Positions 46,793-57,535 of a DNA stretch of 64,000 nt are shown here, one piece after another (position 1 is the stretch's first letter; each line of letters opens with the position of its first letter). The stretch lies in contig BCJC01000009.1 of NCBI GenBank assembly GCA_001600175.1, forward strand, positions 1 to 64,000, written 5' to 3'. The notes beneath the pieces were generated by a model, which did no database searches, was not told the DNA's origin, and saw only the letters and a program-made list of their open reading frames with translations. The DNA comes from Erythrobasidium yunnanense. Lineage: Eukaryota > Basidiomycota > Cystobasidiomycetes > Erythrobasidiales > Erythrobasidiaceae. The position numbers were made by a program, and so were the translations under genes.

Positions 46793-48015
46793 ATGACAGC
46801 CCACACGGAGAACGCGAATCTATCCTTAATCCGGGAGCCCGTCATGGAATCCATCAACAGTCCTACTTCCTCGATTGGCTCTGTTTCTACTGAAACCACT
46901 TCCTTGAGCAGCACCTCAGATCCTTCCTCAGCTTCAAGCGTTCCGGGGACTGGAGATTGCGACCTCAAGCGTAGTCATGAAGTCTTTCTAGCGCTCGTCA
47001 GGATACTGCAAGATGATACACACTATATCGATGCTTTGAAAGGTGCGCATCGAAAGACGGGTCTTTTGCAAGTCTGACTTATTATCCTTGCCTTTCAGCT
47101 TCAATTGTTGAAGCATTGGAGGCCAATGATACATTGAAGAAGCCTACTGCGTGCAGTTGTCTTGCTCTGGGCGCCGTCAATCAGTGGGAAGATCCTTATT
47201 CGAGCACAATCGGACTCGCTCAACTTGTCGTCCTGACTGCATTGCTTGAGGCTTTCGGAATAGACAGAAGCGGGACGACTGTCGCAGACCCCGGCTTTCG
47301 AGAAGAAGACGTCAGCTTTCTCAGATCTCTCAACTTTAACGCTTCCGTCCTGGGTTTTGGGACTGAGGCAGAGCCAGATTTGCCTGTTTTGACGGAAGTC
47401 ACGCTGGCGTATCACCCAGGCTGCAGCGTAGCACAACTATACGAACGCAATTGGTCTCCTGAGGGTCTATCGAAGATAGTAACTTTAGAAGGGACAGATC
47501 GCACTCTCCGACAAGCCGTGGGCAGATACTTGAACTTCAGGGTCGCCGATCAGAGCGCCAGAGTCGCGGCATCGACTACTCGAAGTGAGCATGTCCCTAC
47601 ATCACCTTCCTGAGCTGACCGTTATGCATGTAGATCGAAATGCGACATTTGTTTCGGCAATCGAAGAGTCTGTGACAGAGCGTCAGGAACCGTCGAGACG
47701 AGCGAGTAAGTAACAGCTTCCGCAGTGGCGACCCTCCCACAGAGTAACACGTATACACATCCAGTGAGTATCTCTGAAGAATGGCGTCTGCCTTCACTAC
47801 CTTCGGTCGACGATCTAGACAATGTGGCCAAGCTGGCGCCACACTTTGAAGCCATGAATGCCGAAACGCTTCAGGGCGCAGTCGCCCAGACGCACACGCT
47901 GTGTTGGACCTCCGAGGCGCTCTTGAAACGGATGCCGCCGGCGTTTTGGAGACTCGTACCGGTGGTGACCAAGGTTTCTGGAGATATTGTGGTTGATCTC
48001 GAGATCATCAAGTGA
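46793..48015 (+). CDS. SRR1-like domain protein, array copy 1
   Basis: Four exons. Exon 1 is Ser/Thr-rich and ends in a helix HEVFLALVRILQDDTHYIDA. Exon 2 carries the SRR1-like domain: CSCLALGAVNQW (Gly-rich strand), IGLAQLVVLTALLEAFGID, DPGFREEDVSFLRSLNFNA, LAYHPGCSVAQLYERNWSPE and GLSKIVTLEG. Exon 3 is tiny (NRNATFVSAIEESVTERQ, ending RRA). Exon 4 is a separate module with EEWRLPSL, ETLQGAVAQTHTLCW and MPPAFWRL. In other organisms SRR1 proteins (plant SRR1, yeast Ber1) are tied to clock or microtubule phenotypes, with no proven activity. The usual V-Y-D-P of the family reads V-A-D-P here. Starts at 46793 or 46844 are possible. Confidence 0.8.
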
Positions 48016-48352
48016 AGCGCTAGGCGAAGCAGAGCCGACCTCACGGAGCACGAGTGGCATAAGCCGCTGCCTTTTACATCACACTTCCCTTTCTTCGGCA
48101 CTCGACATTATCAAGCAGACACAGTATACTCACGTGCAACTGACAGCAAATACAGCATACCTACTTACAAATGACAATGGCAGCAGCAGAAAGTCGAGTC
48201 ATGAGAGACTTTTCAACAGAATGGCTATGCTGATGCTTTTGTCGGGCCTGCAGGTCTGACTACAAAAGCCCCGCTGGTGCCAGTCGGGATTGCTCCTCAC
48301 AAACTACCTGCACACTTGAGATCCCCCACGAACAGCTAACGAACGGGTTTCC
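48016..48352. other. Gene-free stretch between array copies 1 and 2
   Basis: No gene is supported. A non-coding first exon of copy 2 could lie here. Confidence 0.45.
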
Positions 48353-49537
48353 ATGTCTTCAAGTTGAAAGCCCTCGAAAGGCTCTGTCAACAGCCGTGAC
48401 TCATCGGTCGCCCCTGTCAGTCTCGAGTAATGTCTCAACTCGCTCCTTAGCTTCAGGCGCTTCACAGACTGGCTATGCCAACTTTAAGCGTAGCCGTGAG
48501 GTCTTCCAGCAGCTCGTCAAGATACTACAGCACGATACAGGCTATCTCGATGCGCTGAAAGGTAGGGAGAAAGGATACTGCCCCTGATGCAGGCTGACGC
48601 TCCCGCACTCTAGGCTCAATCGTTCAGTCCTTGAACCCAAAAAGCACCTTGAAGGGGCCTACTGCCTGCATTTGTCTCGCTGTGGGAGCTGTCAATCAAT
48701 GGGAGAATGGACGGCAGATATGGTGTAGCACCGTTGGACTGGCTCAACTGATTGTTCTGATCGCGTTACTTGACGCTTTCGGAATAGACAGAAGCAGAAC
48801 CACCATATCAGATCCCCGCTTTCGAGAGGGAGATACATTGTTCCTCAAGTCCCTCGGCTTCAGTGCTTCGACCAGTGCTTTTGGAACCGAAGCAAAGCCT
48901 AACCTGCCGGAGCTCAAGGAAACGACACTGGTATACAATCCGGGATGTAGTATTGCACAATTATACCAACGCAACTTCACAATTAAGGGCCTCTCCCGAA
49001 TCATTACCCTACAAGGCACTGATTGCGTCCGGCACCAAGCTGTCGGTAAGCATGCGAATTTCAGAATTGATGGTCAAAGAGCCAAAGTCACAGCATCGAC
49101 TAGCAACAGTAAGTTCCATTCCAGGGTAGCGAACTGGTCTGATGCTGCCGCGCAGATGAAAGCCCGAAATTCATTGCCGCCATTGAGGAGTCTGTGTCTA
49201 AAGCTCAAGAGCGATCGAGACGTGCATGTTGGTCTGAGTTTGCTCGAACCAAATTCTACTCAGCTGACACGCTTGATTCGCAGTGAGTATCTCCGAAGAA
49301 AACCGCCTACCGGCCATACATGACTTTGTCAAGGAAGGCATCAAGGTGAACAAGTTGGCGACACACTTGGGGGCCATAGACGCCAGACATATCCAATACG
49401 CAGTGGGTCAGACGCACACGCTCTGTTGGGCTTCCGAATCGCTTCTGATGCGCATGCCGCCGGCGTTCTGGAGGATCCCCAAGATGGTAGCGAAAGTCTC
49501 GGGAAATATAGTCGTCGACTTACCACTAGACAAGTGA
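48353..49537 (+). CDS. SRR1-like domain protein, array copy 2
   Basis: It has the same four-part plan as copy 1. The Ser-rich first part holds the helix SREVFQQLVKILQHDTGYLD. The SRR1-like exon has TACICLAVGAVNQW, STVGLAQLIVLIALLDAFGI, DPRFREGDTLFLKSLGF, LVYNPGCSIAQLYQRNF and GLSRIITLQG. The last exon has SEENRLPAI, YAVGQTHTLCWASESLL and MPPAFWRI. The V-Y-D-P motif reads I-S-D-P. The start is uncertain. No Met opens the coding frame directly, so I propose ATG at 48353 with a 31-bp intron (gttgaa...caacag), which gives MSSTVTHRSPLS. An upstream exon is the alternative. The gap to copy 3 is only about 40 bp. Confidence 0.75.
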
Positions 49538-49576
49538 CTGTCTCTTTGAAACGATCGACTTAGGTATACTCGACGT

Positions 49577-51069
49577 ATGTATTTAAACAACGCCATCATG
49601 CTAAGCCTCGGCCGTGAGATCGATCACTCACCAGGCGAGACTGTCGGACTGCAGCAAATTTTCACAAAGCTGTCAAACCGACAAGACTCTCATGCATCGA
49701 GGCTGTGCCTACCGTTGAACAGGTTGGTGCGGAGCGACTACAGGACGCACGCTGACAGACCTTCAGGCTTTCTTTCCTCCATATCACAGATTACTAGTTA
49801 CCTAGCTACGAAAACCATCAAAGACCAGTTACCTCCACGATACACTACGTCCTCCTCCGCGTCTACGGCTTCGTACAGCACCTCTTCAGGTTCTGAACGC
49901 ACTAGTCGACGATCCTCAAGGTCAGGCGCAAAGCCCGTCACTTCCGCAGCTCTGGAGGCATCATACAACAGGCTCAAACGCGGTCACGAAGTCTACAAGG
50001 AGCTCGTCAGAATACTTCACCATGAGACGCCCTACATCAGCCAATTGAAGGGTAAGCATAACGCTCACTATTCTGTGTGGTCCCTTCGTTGACGATCCTG
50101 AGTCTTCAGCTTCCATAGCAGAGACACTGAAGACGGAATCTACACTCAAGAGACCCACTGCCTGCATATGCGTTGGATTGGGAAGTGTCAATCAGTGGAG
50201 TCATTTTCGCAAGGTGCAGGGCAGTACGGTCGGACTTACGCAGATGGTCATCCTGATTGCGTTGCTGGAGGCTTTTGGAATAGACAGACGCAAGACTACC
50301 GTATATGATCCTCGATTTCGGAACGCTGATCGACTCTTCTTGGAGTCTTTCCACTTCAACGCCCCGAAACGCGCATATGGGACTGCGCGCAATCCAGACT
50401 TTCCTGTGCTTTCGGAGGTGACGCTGATATACAGTCCCGGCTGCGATACAAGTCAACTATACCAACGCAATTGGTCACCGAAGGGACTCTCGCAGATCAT
50501 CACCTTGCAGAAGCCGAGTCTCAGATTGCATGCTGTGTACGGTCAACCTGCCAAATTCCGCATCGAGGGTCAAGCGGCCAAAGTCGTAGCATCCAGCAGC
50601 AACAGTAAGTAATCAACAGTCCACATGTTCAAGCCATATATATCCAGAAGCTAAGCCTTTCGGTCTAGATAAATTGCCCACTTATATTAACGTCATTGAA
50701 GAAACTGTATCAATGGAGTACGAGACAGAGAGGCGCGCCAGTGAGACTACTCACAAATCACTTCAGAGCCTCCCGCTGATCAGGGTCTGATCCTTAGTGA
50801 CAATCCAGGAGCAGAGGCCTTTGCCGGATGCCAAAGCGCTGTTTCGCAAGGACATCACAGCTAGTCAAGCATTACCTCACTTTGCAGCCTTGCGCACGGA
50901 CCTAATTAGGGGCGCTGCTCGGCAAATTGATCACGTCTGCTGGGGCAGTGAGGCGCTCCTGAAGCAGATGCCAGACGCGTTCTGGCAGCTGCCTCGTATG
51001 AGATCCTACAGTTCGGGTCGGTCTACGATCATTGACTTAGGGGTAGGCGAACAAGTAGCGTCTCGTTAG
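49577..51069 (+). CDS. SRR1-like domain protein, array copy 3
   Basis: It has the longest first exon of the array, about 155 codons, with a Ser/Thr/Arg-rich stretch and the helix HEVYKELVRILHHETPYISQ. The SRR1-like exon reads TACICVGLGSVNQW, STVGLTQMVILIALLEAFGI, VYDPRFRNADRLFLESFHFN, LIYSPGCDTSQLYQRNWSPK and GLSQIITLQK. It keeps the full V-Y-D-P motif. A tiny exon ending RRA follows. The last exon (about 50797-51069) is the most divergent C-terminal module: PLPDAKALF, RQIDHVCWGSEALLKQMPDA and FWQLPRM, with an extra tail GEQVASR. The start may be 49577 or 49598. Confidence 0.8.
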
Positions 51070-51130
51070 TTCCTTGTTCGGGTAGCTCGCAGATGTTCCA
51101 GTGAAATGTAACTTGAGCCACAACAAGGTA

Positions 51131-52810
51131 TCACACCCAAACGAAAGTACTTGGACTGAAAGAGGGTAGTGCGACCTCCGCGGCGAAAGACAGCTTGCCG
51201 GTTCTCTTGTCGCAACGGTAGACCAGGGCATTCTGAGTCAGCTGTCCACCGATGACCATGTACTCCTGGAGATGAAGGGATGATGTCAGCGTACGTCCAG
51301 CTTCAGATCTATCTCACTCACGTCGGCTGTCGCCTCGCCATTCATAGAGCCGGATGTTGACAGTTCAAAAGATCGGAGTTGACGAGCTGTCTTGATCTGA
51401 GCCGTCTGTACCCGCTTTAGTCGACCGGTCAGGGGCGAGATGGACCAGACTACAACAGTGTCGCCGGGCTATCAGACGGAGAAACTCAGCGATAGTCCGT
51501 AAGTGTGAAGAAACTCGGCTCACATCGCCAGACTTGATGTCCGCTTTGGCAGTCGCGTTACGCCCAGAAGCATAGAGAAATTTTCCGTCCTTTGATGTGT
51601 ACACCTCCGCGCCGCTTATCGAAGGATAGTCAATCTTCGTTCCCTTTGGGTAGATCGTTTGCCTGAAAGGCAAGTATCAGACACCATCAGAGACCGTTGC
51701 GAAACATGTTCATTCAAGCTTACGGAGCTTGGATGAGAACAAGATGACCAGTGGGCAGAACCTTGTAGGGCGTAACGTTCACAGACGCTTCATGCAGCAG
51801 GTACAAGAAATGCCCATCCGGAGAGAAAGAGAGGTGACGAGGAGCAGACCCCGTGCGTTGCTTGATGAAGACCACCTTGGAAAGCTTGCCAGATGAATCG
51901 CGCTTGTACACCTTGACCAAGTCCTCGCCATGATCGATTACGTAGACAAACGGCAGACGAGGGTGAGCGACGATTTGGTGCGGATGAGAGAAGTCCTGTG
52001 TCTCTTGTTGACCTGGCTTAGGCTTGTAACCAGGGTAGCTGAGTAGATCCTTGTTGATGCGTTCGCCAAATTTGCCGGTCTTTGCATCGAAGCGATAAGT
52101 TGAAGCTGTAGCTCCGAAGTCTGGGAAGGAGATCGTTCAGAGTAGCGCTTGATAGTAGCCGAATTGTCTTACAATTGGCAACATCAACCACCTTCCCATC
52201 GGGAAAAGAGCTCGTGTAGCACTGCCGTGCTTCATCAGCAATGTTGAAGGACCCCTTCTAATTCATTGCTCACTGCTGCCACCCCAGACTCAGGCTTGAC
52301 CGGTATACCGCCGGAACTTGCGCTGTCCAGGAAAGAGAGCTGGCCTGTCTTCGCGTCTAAAGCGTAGGAGGACACAAGGCCAGGACCTCCAGCATCATTC
52401 GATGCGAGTATCAGATCTGTCAGTAGAGAGCGGGAGTGTGAAGGAAAGGTAAGTGAAAGTATATTAGAATTAACAGATGGATGGCTCTTTCGCGCAGATC
52501 AACCAACCTGGCCTGGTAGCATGTCGCGACATCCAAGCTTTCTGCTGGCCGTCTGTGGTGTTGTACCATCCAAGAACGGACAGCTTGTTGGGCTTGACGG
52601 TATCATCGAACTCGAGAACAGCGTAATTTCCATCAGTCTTGTTGGCGTCGGGAACTGCTCGCAAGAACCGCTTCAGCTGAAGAGACTGCCCAAGACCCAT
52701 CGACGCTACTCACATCCTCCCACAAGGATCTTGCGCTTCAAGGCGCAATCTGTTGTTGCAGAAGCGAAGATAGGAGCGAGCAAAACACTCAAGACAGCAA
52801 CAGATCTCAT
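51131..52810 (-). CDS. Secreted lactonase-type seven-bladed beta-propeller
   Basis: The N-terminus MRSVAVLSVLLAPIFASATT is a signal peptide. Propeller strands follow, with DGNYAVLEFDDTVKPNKLSV, PRHLSFSPDGHFLYLLHEAS, MVKVYKRDSSGKLSKVVFIK and SKDGKFLYASGRNATA. The end is VYRCDKRTGKLSFAAEVALP and STFVWV. The repeated SxDGxFLYxxxE pattern is that of the 6-phosphogluconolactonase / carboxy-cis,cis-muconate cyclase-like family (lactonase, seven-bladed). The substrate cannot be told from sequence, and the secreted form argues against the pentose phosphate pathway. About seven introns; near 410 residues. It interrupts the SRR1-like array on the opposite strand. Confidence 0.82.
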
Positions 52811-53153
52811 ATCTAGAGGCTGCTGAAGGATGAAGAAGCAAGAGACAGAGCGAAGCCACAACATGCATCCTTTTATAACAGAGCTCGGTCTCGCGCCCTG
52901 ACTTTGTCGTGCGAAGCAGCTTTGGCCGTCGTATAGCCTAGCATAGCTTAAAGCAAGCAAACAAAGAGCTGATAACATGGGCAGCACCGTACGCTTTGAG
53001 AAGCCTGCCATGTGGAAGATTGAAGCATTCCATCCGATGCAGTGGTCAAGAGTGGTGTCAAGGCTGCGCAGGACACCCGAGCAGAACCTGCCTGGGAGCA
53101 GACTGGACATTTGCACATCCAGTCATACCACCTAAAGCTGAAAGAAAGACGAC
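52811..53153. other. Divergent promoter region, lactonase and array copy 4
   Basis: No gene is supported. The two flanking genes start away from each other, so this 343-bp interval must hold both promoters. Confidence 0.5.
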
Positions 53154-54402
53154 ATGCTACCTACACGAAGGCCGTCAATCGCTTCAAGCCATTGCTTCGG
53201 CCGGAAGTCTGTCTCTCCGTCCTCGACTCGTCCGAAGTCTGTCTCTCCTCCTTCGACTCGCCCTGCGTCCGCTTGCAGCAGACGCTCCTCTCAATCATCA
53301 TCCTCAAGTGTACGCTCTGATGTCTCTGCCAGCATCAAGTACGGCAAGGAGGTCCTGCAGGAACTGACGCGAATACTCAAGCACGATACGCGCTATGTGA
53401 GGACCCTGAAAGGTATGTCTAAGCGTTCCTTCCAGCTCAGAGAGGCGTTCTGTTGACGCGCTGCCGGTAGAGACGATCGCAAAGACGCTTACTCCAGGCT
53501 CGAGCCTCAAAAAACCTACAACCTGCATCTGCCTCGGACTAGGAGCAGTCAATCGGTGGACCGATGCCACGCAAAGCAGAGAAAGTACTGTCGGACTCGC
53601 TCAACTGGTCGTATTGATCGCCATACTCGAAGCCTTCGGCATAGATCGGCAACGAACGATCGTATATGATCCCTGCTTTGACCATGCTGATCGAGACTTC
53701 CTGAGCTTCCTGAAGTTCAATGCACCAGGAGAAGCATTCGGAACAGACTCTGAACCGATCTTCTCCCAACTATCCGAAATCACGCTTGTATACCGTCCGG
53801 GTTGCGGTGTTGATGGTCTTTACGAGCGTAATTGGACGGCAGAGGGACTCTCCCGCATCGTCGGTCTCCAAGGCGCCAACAGTGATGCTTCACGCGCGTT
53901 GGGCATGCTCCCTGTCTACAAAGTTGATGGAAAGGCAGCTAGAGTCGTGGCATCACAGAGTCAGAGTGAGTCAATCCGATGCGGTTGCGTACAATAGCTG
54001 ACTGAGTATGTGCAGACGTGAACAACACGTTCCTTCCAGTCGTTGATGCGAGTCTAGCAAGACGAAAGGAGCCAATCAGGCGCGCCTGTAAGTGACATCC
54101 GCGACTCTTGATAACAGAACCACTGACGTACATTGCTCGTGGTGATAGCGACGATTTCGGACGAACTGTCTCTGCCTTCGATAGACGATTTTCTTCATGC
54201 TGGCATCAAAGCAAAGAAATCTGGAGCACATTACAACTATATCAACAGCGAAACTCTCAAATATGCGGTCGGTCAGACTCGAGTGCTCTCATGGGTTCCG
54301 CTTGCGCGAGCGGAAGTAATGCCCCCAGCTTTTTGGAACCTCCAGCCAATGCGGGTCGGAATGCTAGGAAGGGTAGAGGTCGATCTCACTATTGATGCTT
54401 AA
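53154..54402 (+). CDS. SRR1-like domain protein, array copy 4
   Basis: It starts MLPTRRPSIASSHCFGRKSV, a Ser/Arg/Pro-rich head with a short internal repeat (KSVSPPSTRP type), then the helix KEVLQELTRILKHDTRYVRT. The SRR1-like exon has TTCICLGLGAVNRW, STVGLAQLVVLIAILEAFGI, VYDPCFDHADRDFLSFLKFN, LVYRPGCGVDGLYERNWTAE and GLSRIVGLQG. The small third exon ends IRRA. The C-terminal module reads DELSLPSIDDFLHAGIKAKK, LKYAVGQTRVLSW and MPPAFWNLQPM; the usual Cys of LCW is Ser here. Three introns have clear GT-AG ends. About 350 residues. Confidence 0.82.
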
Positions 54403-54809
54403 GCTTTCCCAATAATCGCAGCTCTGATACGCCAGGCAGAAGTCTGGATTGCCTTGCCTTACCGCTGCAACTCCTTGAAGGCTACAACAGTAACTGCATA
54501 AGACCACACAATGCTAACAATGCTCCTGATGATCGAGTCTGCCAACCGAGTCAAGAAGCATGTGCGCGGAACGGTCGGCCAGCAACACAAGGAATCAGAG
54601 CGTCAAGGCTGTGCCACAATCAAATTTCCACGACAGCAAGGTGGTCCTTGTGCTTGCTCTCACTCTGCAACCAAGACCGCCAGAGACCTGCAAGAAGAAT
54701 GCAATTCAGTCGAAAGACATGAAGCACCTCCATCGATGGCGCAGTAGACAAGTCAGCATCGTCGTCTCCTCGCGATCACAGTATAGCAGGTGCTGGCGCA
54801 GCATCAACG
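54403..54809. other. Upstream region of array copy 5, shared with copy 6
   Basis: Words in the same order recur upstream of copy 6: gatcgagtc, gccaaccgagtca, ggtcaaggct-like, tgcttgctctcac and a cag before the coding frame. Open frames here have no protein support. A 5' exon ending near 54788 (cag) is possible. Confidence 0.6.
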
Positions 54810-55915
54810 ATGAGCTCGTCAGCAAAGACAACCGTCGCCCATTCTGACAATTTTGAGAAAAGTCGAGAGGTTCTTGAGGAGGTTACGAGCATACTGGGTC
54901 GTGACACAAGCTATCTACAGGCACTGAAGTGTAGGTCTGTTATAGCTTGACGTTGAGATGTACTCGCTGACGTTGTGTTTCCAGCTTCCATCGCTATGTC
55001 ACTCAAGGAGGAACCGACACTCGAGAAACCTACCGCCTGCATCTGCCTCGCTTTAGGACCGGTCAGTCAGTGGCAAGATGACACTGAAATCAAGAAGAGT
55101 ACCATCGGAATCGCGCAGCTTGTCGGCCTCATCCCTATGCTCGATGCCTTTGGAATAGCTCGACACAACTGCACAGTCTATGATCCTATCTTTCAAGAGG
55201 GCGATCGACTATTCCTGGAGTCTATTGGATTTAATGCACCAAAGGAGGCGTATGGCCCTGCGTACAAGCCGATCTTTCCTGTCTTGCAAGAGATAACCTT
55301 GGTATACAGTCCCGGATGGAAATTTAACGATCTGTATGCATGCAATTGGTCCGTCGATGGACTGTCTCGCATCATCAACGTGAGAGGGGCGGACAGTACG
55401 CTTGTACAGGCGCCGGGCCTCCTTCCGATCTTCACAGTCAATGGTCAAACAGCGCGGATGATTTCAACAACCAGTCAAAGTGAGCATATCACATGAAGAC
55501 TTATTTCCTGCTGCCCTGACTATACCTATTCGTAGACGCAGTGAAAGATCATCTGGCTATGGTCGACGAAAATATGTCGCAGAAACAGGAGCCAGTCCGG
55601 CGCGCAAGTCAGTAATACAGCGGCGACAGCGGCTCTCTACTAATACGCAACGTGTATACAGTGGTGATCGCGGATGAACGACCTCTACCCCTAATTGGCG
55701 ACTTTCTTCCGGGCAGCATTCGAGCATCCAAAACGAGTTCACATTTTTCCTTCTTCGACCAAGAGACACTCTATATTGCGCTTTACACGACTCGCATGCT
55801 CTGTTGGACACCAAAGCTGCGGTTGTCTACAATGCCCCGCGCTTTTTGGAGGATTAGTCCCATGCAAGCTGGGACTGCAGGAGGCGTAGCGATCGAGTTA
55901 AGTACAGACCCGTGA
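54810..55915 (+). CDS. SRR1-like domain protein, array copy 5
   Basis: This copy starts MSSSAKTTVAHSDNFEKSRE with a short head and the helix REVLEEVTSILGRDTSYLQA. The SRR1-like exon has TACICLALGPVSQW, STIGIAQLVGLIPMLDAFGI, VYDPIFQEGDRLFLESIGFN and LVYSPGWKFNDLYACNWSVD. The Cys of the P-G-C motif is replaced by Trp. GLSRIINVRGAD follows. The third exon ends VRRA. The C-terminal module is ADERPLPLIGDFLPGSIRAS, YTTRMLCWTPKLRL and MPRAFWRISPM. If a 5' exon exists upstream, the head would be longer, as the open frame without Met back to 54723 suggests. Confidence 0.8.
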
Positions 55916-56309
55916 GACGTCAGCAGGCCCGGGTTCTATTTGATGTATTTTGACTGAAAGTACGAAATGCCGAAATCCACGACATTCTCCTTAACCTTTC
56001 CCAGTCAAGCGGACATCCTGTTTCCATCTCCTGACGATCGAGTCGCCAACCGAGTCAGCTCAGCAGGCATGTCTGCACAGCGGTCGACCAGTGCTACCTG
56101 GGTTTGGACGGTCAAGGCTATGCAGCAGACCTGCATAAAATTTCACAGTAGCAAGTTGCTTGCTTGCTCTCACACCACAATCTTAATCGAAAATCATCAT
56201 CTGCCTCGATCAACAGCCTTAGACGCAATCCACCCTTTCTCCTCCTCGTCACCGTTGTGTTTCAGGAGCCAGTGCATCTTCAACCGGGAGTTCGTCTTCA
56301 CGGGCATCG
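55916..56309. other. Upstream region of array copy 6, related to that of copy 5
   Basis: It is diverged but collinear with 54520-54809 (shared words as listed for that region). It includes a pyrimidine-rich run and a cag just before an in-frame Ser-rich segment, suggesting a possible intron end near 56266. Confidence 0.55.
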
Positions 56310-57386
56310 ATGACCGAATCAAACAATTTGGAGCACAGTCGAGCGGTTTTCGCGGAACTGGTCCGAATACTCAAGCATGAGACAGGATATGTGCAAGCAA
56401 TACAAGGTATGTCTATGGTAATTCATATCAAGTCTGCGGTCTTAGACCCGTGATCCCCAGATGCATTAGCACATTTGCTCAAGACGGATGTGACTCTCAA
56501 GAAGCCGACTGCCTGCATCTGCCTCGCATTGGGAGTGGTCAACCGATGGGAGGACAGTATCAAGACTCGAGCAAGTACAGTCGGTCTCGTGCAAGTCATC
56601 GTCCTGATCGCGGCCCTGAACGCCTTCGGAATCCCTCGAAACAGAACGACCGTATATGATCCTGCCTTCAGCGATGCGGATCGACTATTCCTCCAGTCTC
56701 TGGGCTTTCACGCACCAAAGCAAGCGTTCGGAACCCGCGAGAACCCGGAGCTCCCTGTACTATCAGAAGTTACTCTGGTCTACAGCCCCCGTTATACCAT
56801 AAGTCAACTTTACAAACGCAACTGGTCGCTGGAGGGCATTTCCAAAATCATCTTTTTGGGGAGTCTAGCAGGAACCTTGAGAGAGTGTAGGGGTGCGTGT
56901 GTGAGCTTCTCTGTCGGCGGGAAAAAAGCTAGAGTAGTGGCAACAACTAGCAAGAGTAAGCTAATTTGCAGCAGTATCGTCTCTATCTGACCATACGCCT
57001 GCAGATACAAATTTCATTGGCCATGTCGTGGCTGCTGAAGAGTCTGTGTCGGAAGCCGACGAGCCAGAGAGACGCGCGGGTAAGGCGCACCCGATTCTTT
57101 CACGCTACAGCAGCTGACTCGATACTACGCAGTGGCGATCTCAGAGGAGAGGCGTTTACCATCTATACAAGACTTTCTTCGCGGCGAGGTCAAGATCGTG
57201 GAGAGAGGCAGTCATTATGAAGGCATCAATGCAGGCACCCTTCTCTATGCAATCGGACGGAACCAAGCGCTTTGTTGGGCCGCCGAACCACTCCTAAAAC
57301 AGATGCCCGCAGGCTTTTGGGAGATTCATCCCATGGAGCTCAGATCGGCAAAAGAGATTGACGTAGCCCTTGAAGTGTGTGAGTGA
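56310..57386 (+). CDS. SRR1-like domain protein, array copy 6
   Basis: It starts MTESNNLEHSRAVFAELVRI, continuing LKHETGYVQAIQ. The SRR1-like exon has TACICLALGVVNRW, STVGLVQVIVLIAALNAFGI, VYDPAFSDADRLFLQSLGFH and LVYSPRYTISQLYKRNWSLE. The P-G-C motif is altered to P-R-Y. GISKIIFLGS follows. The third exon ends ERRA. The C-terminal module reads SEERRLPSIQDFLRGEVKIV, LLYAIGRNQALCWAAEPLLK and MPAGFWEIHPM. Three introns, same positions as in the other copies. This is the last array member; the next gene, GAPDH-like, is convergent. Confidence 0.8.
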
Positions 57387-57535
57387 CGAAACGTATCCTT
57401 GTACTGCTCGATTCACCTAGGAATGTGTCCAATGAGTTTGGAGTGATTTGAGAGGGTCCGAAAGCTGCAATCTACCCTTGAAACAAGTCTGAAGTACAAC
57501 AGATGCGTAGAAGTCAAACGGAAGTCTAATGTATT

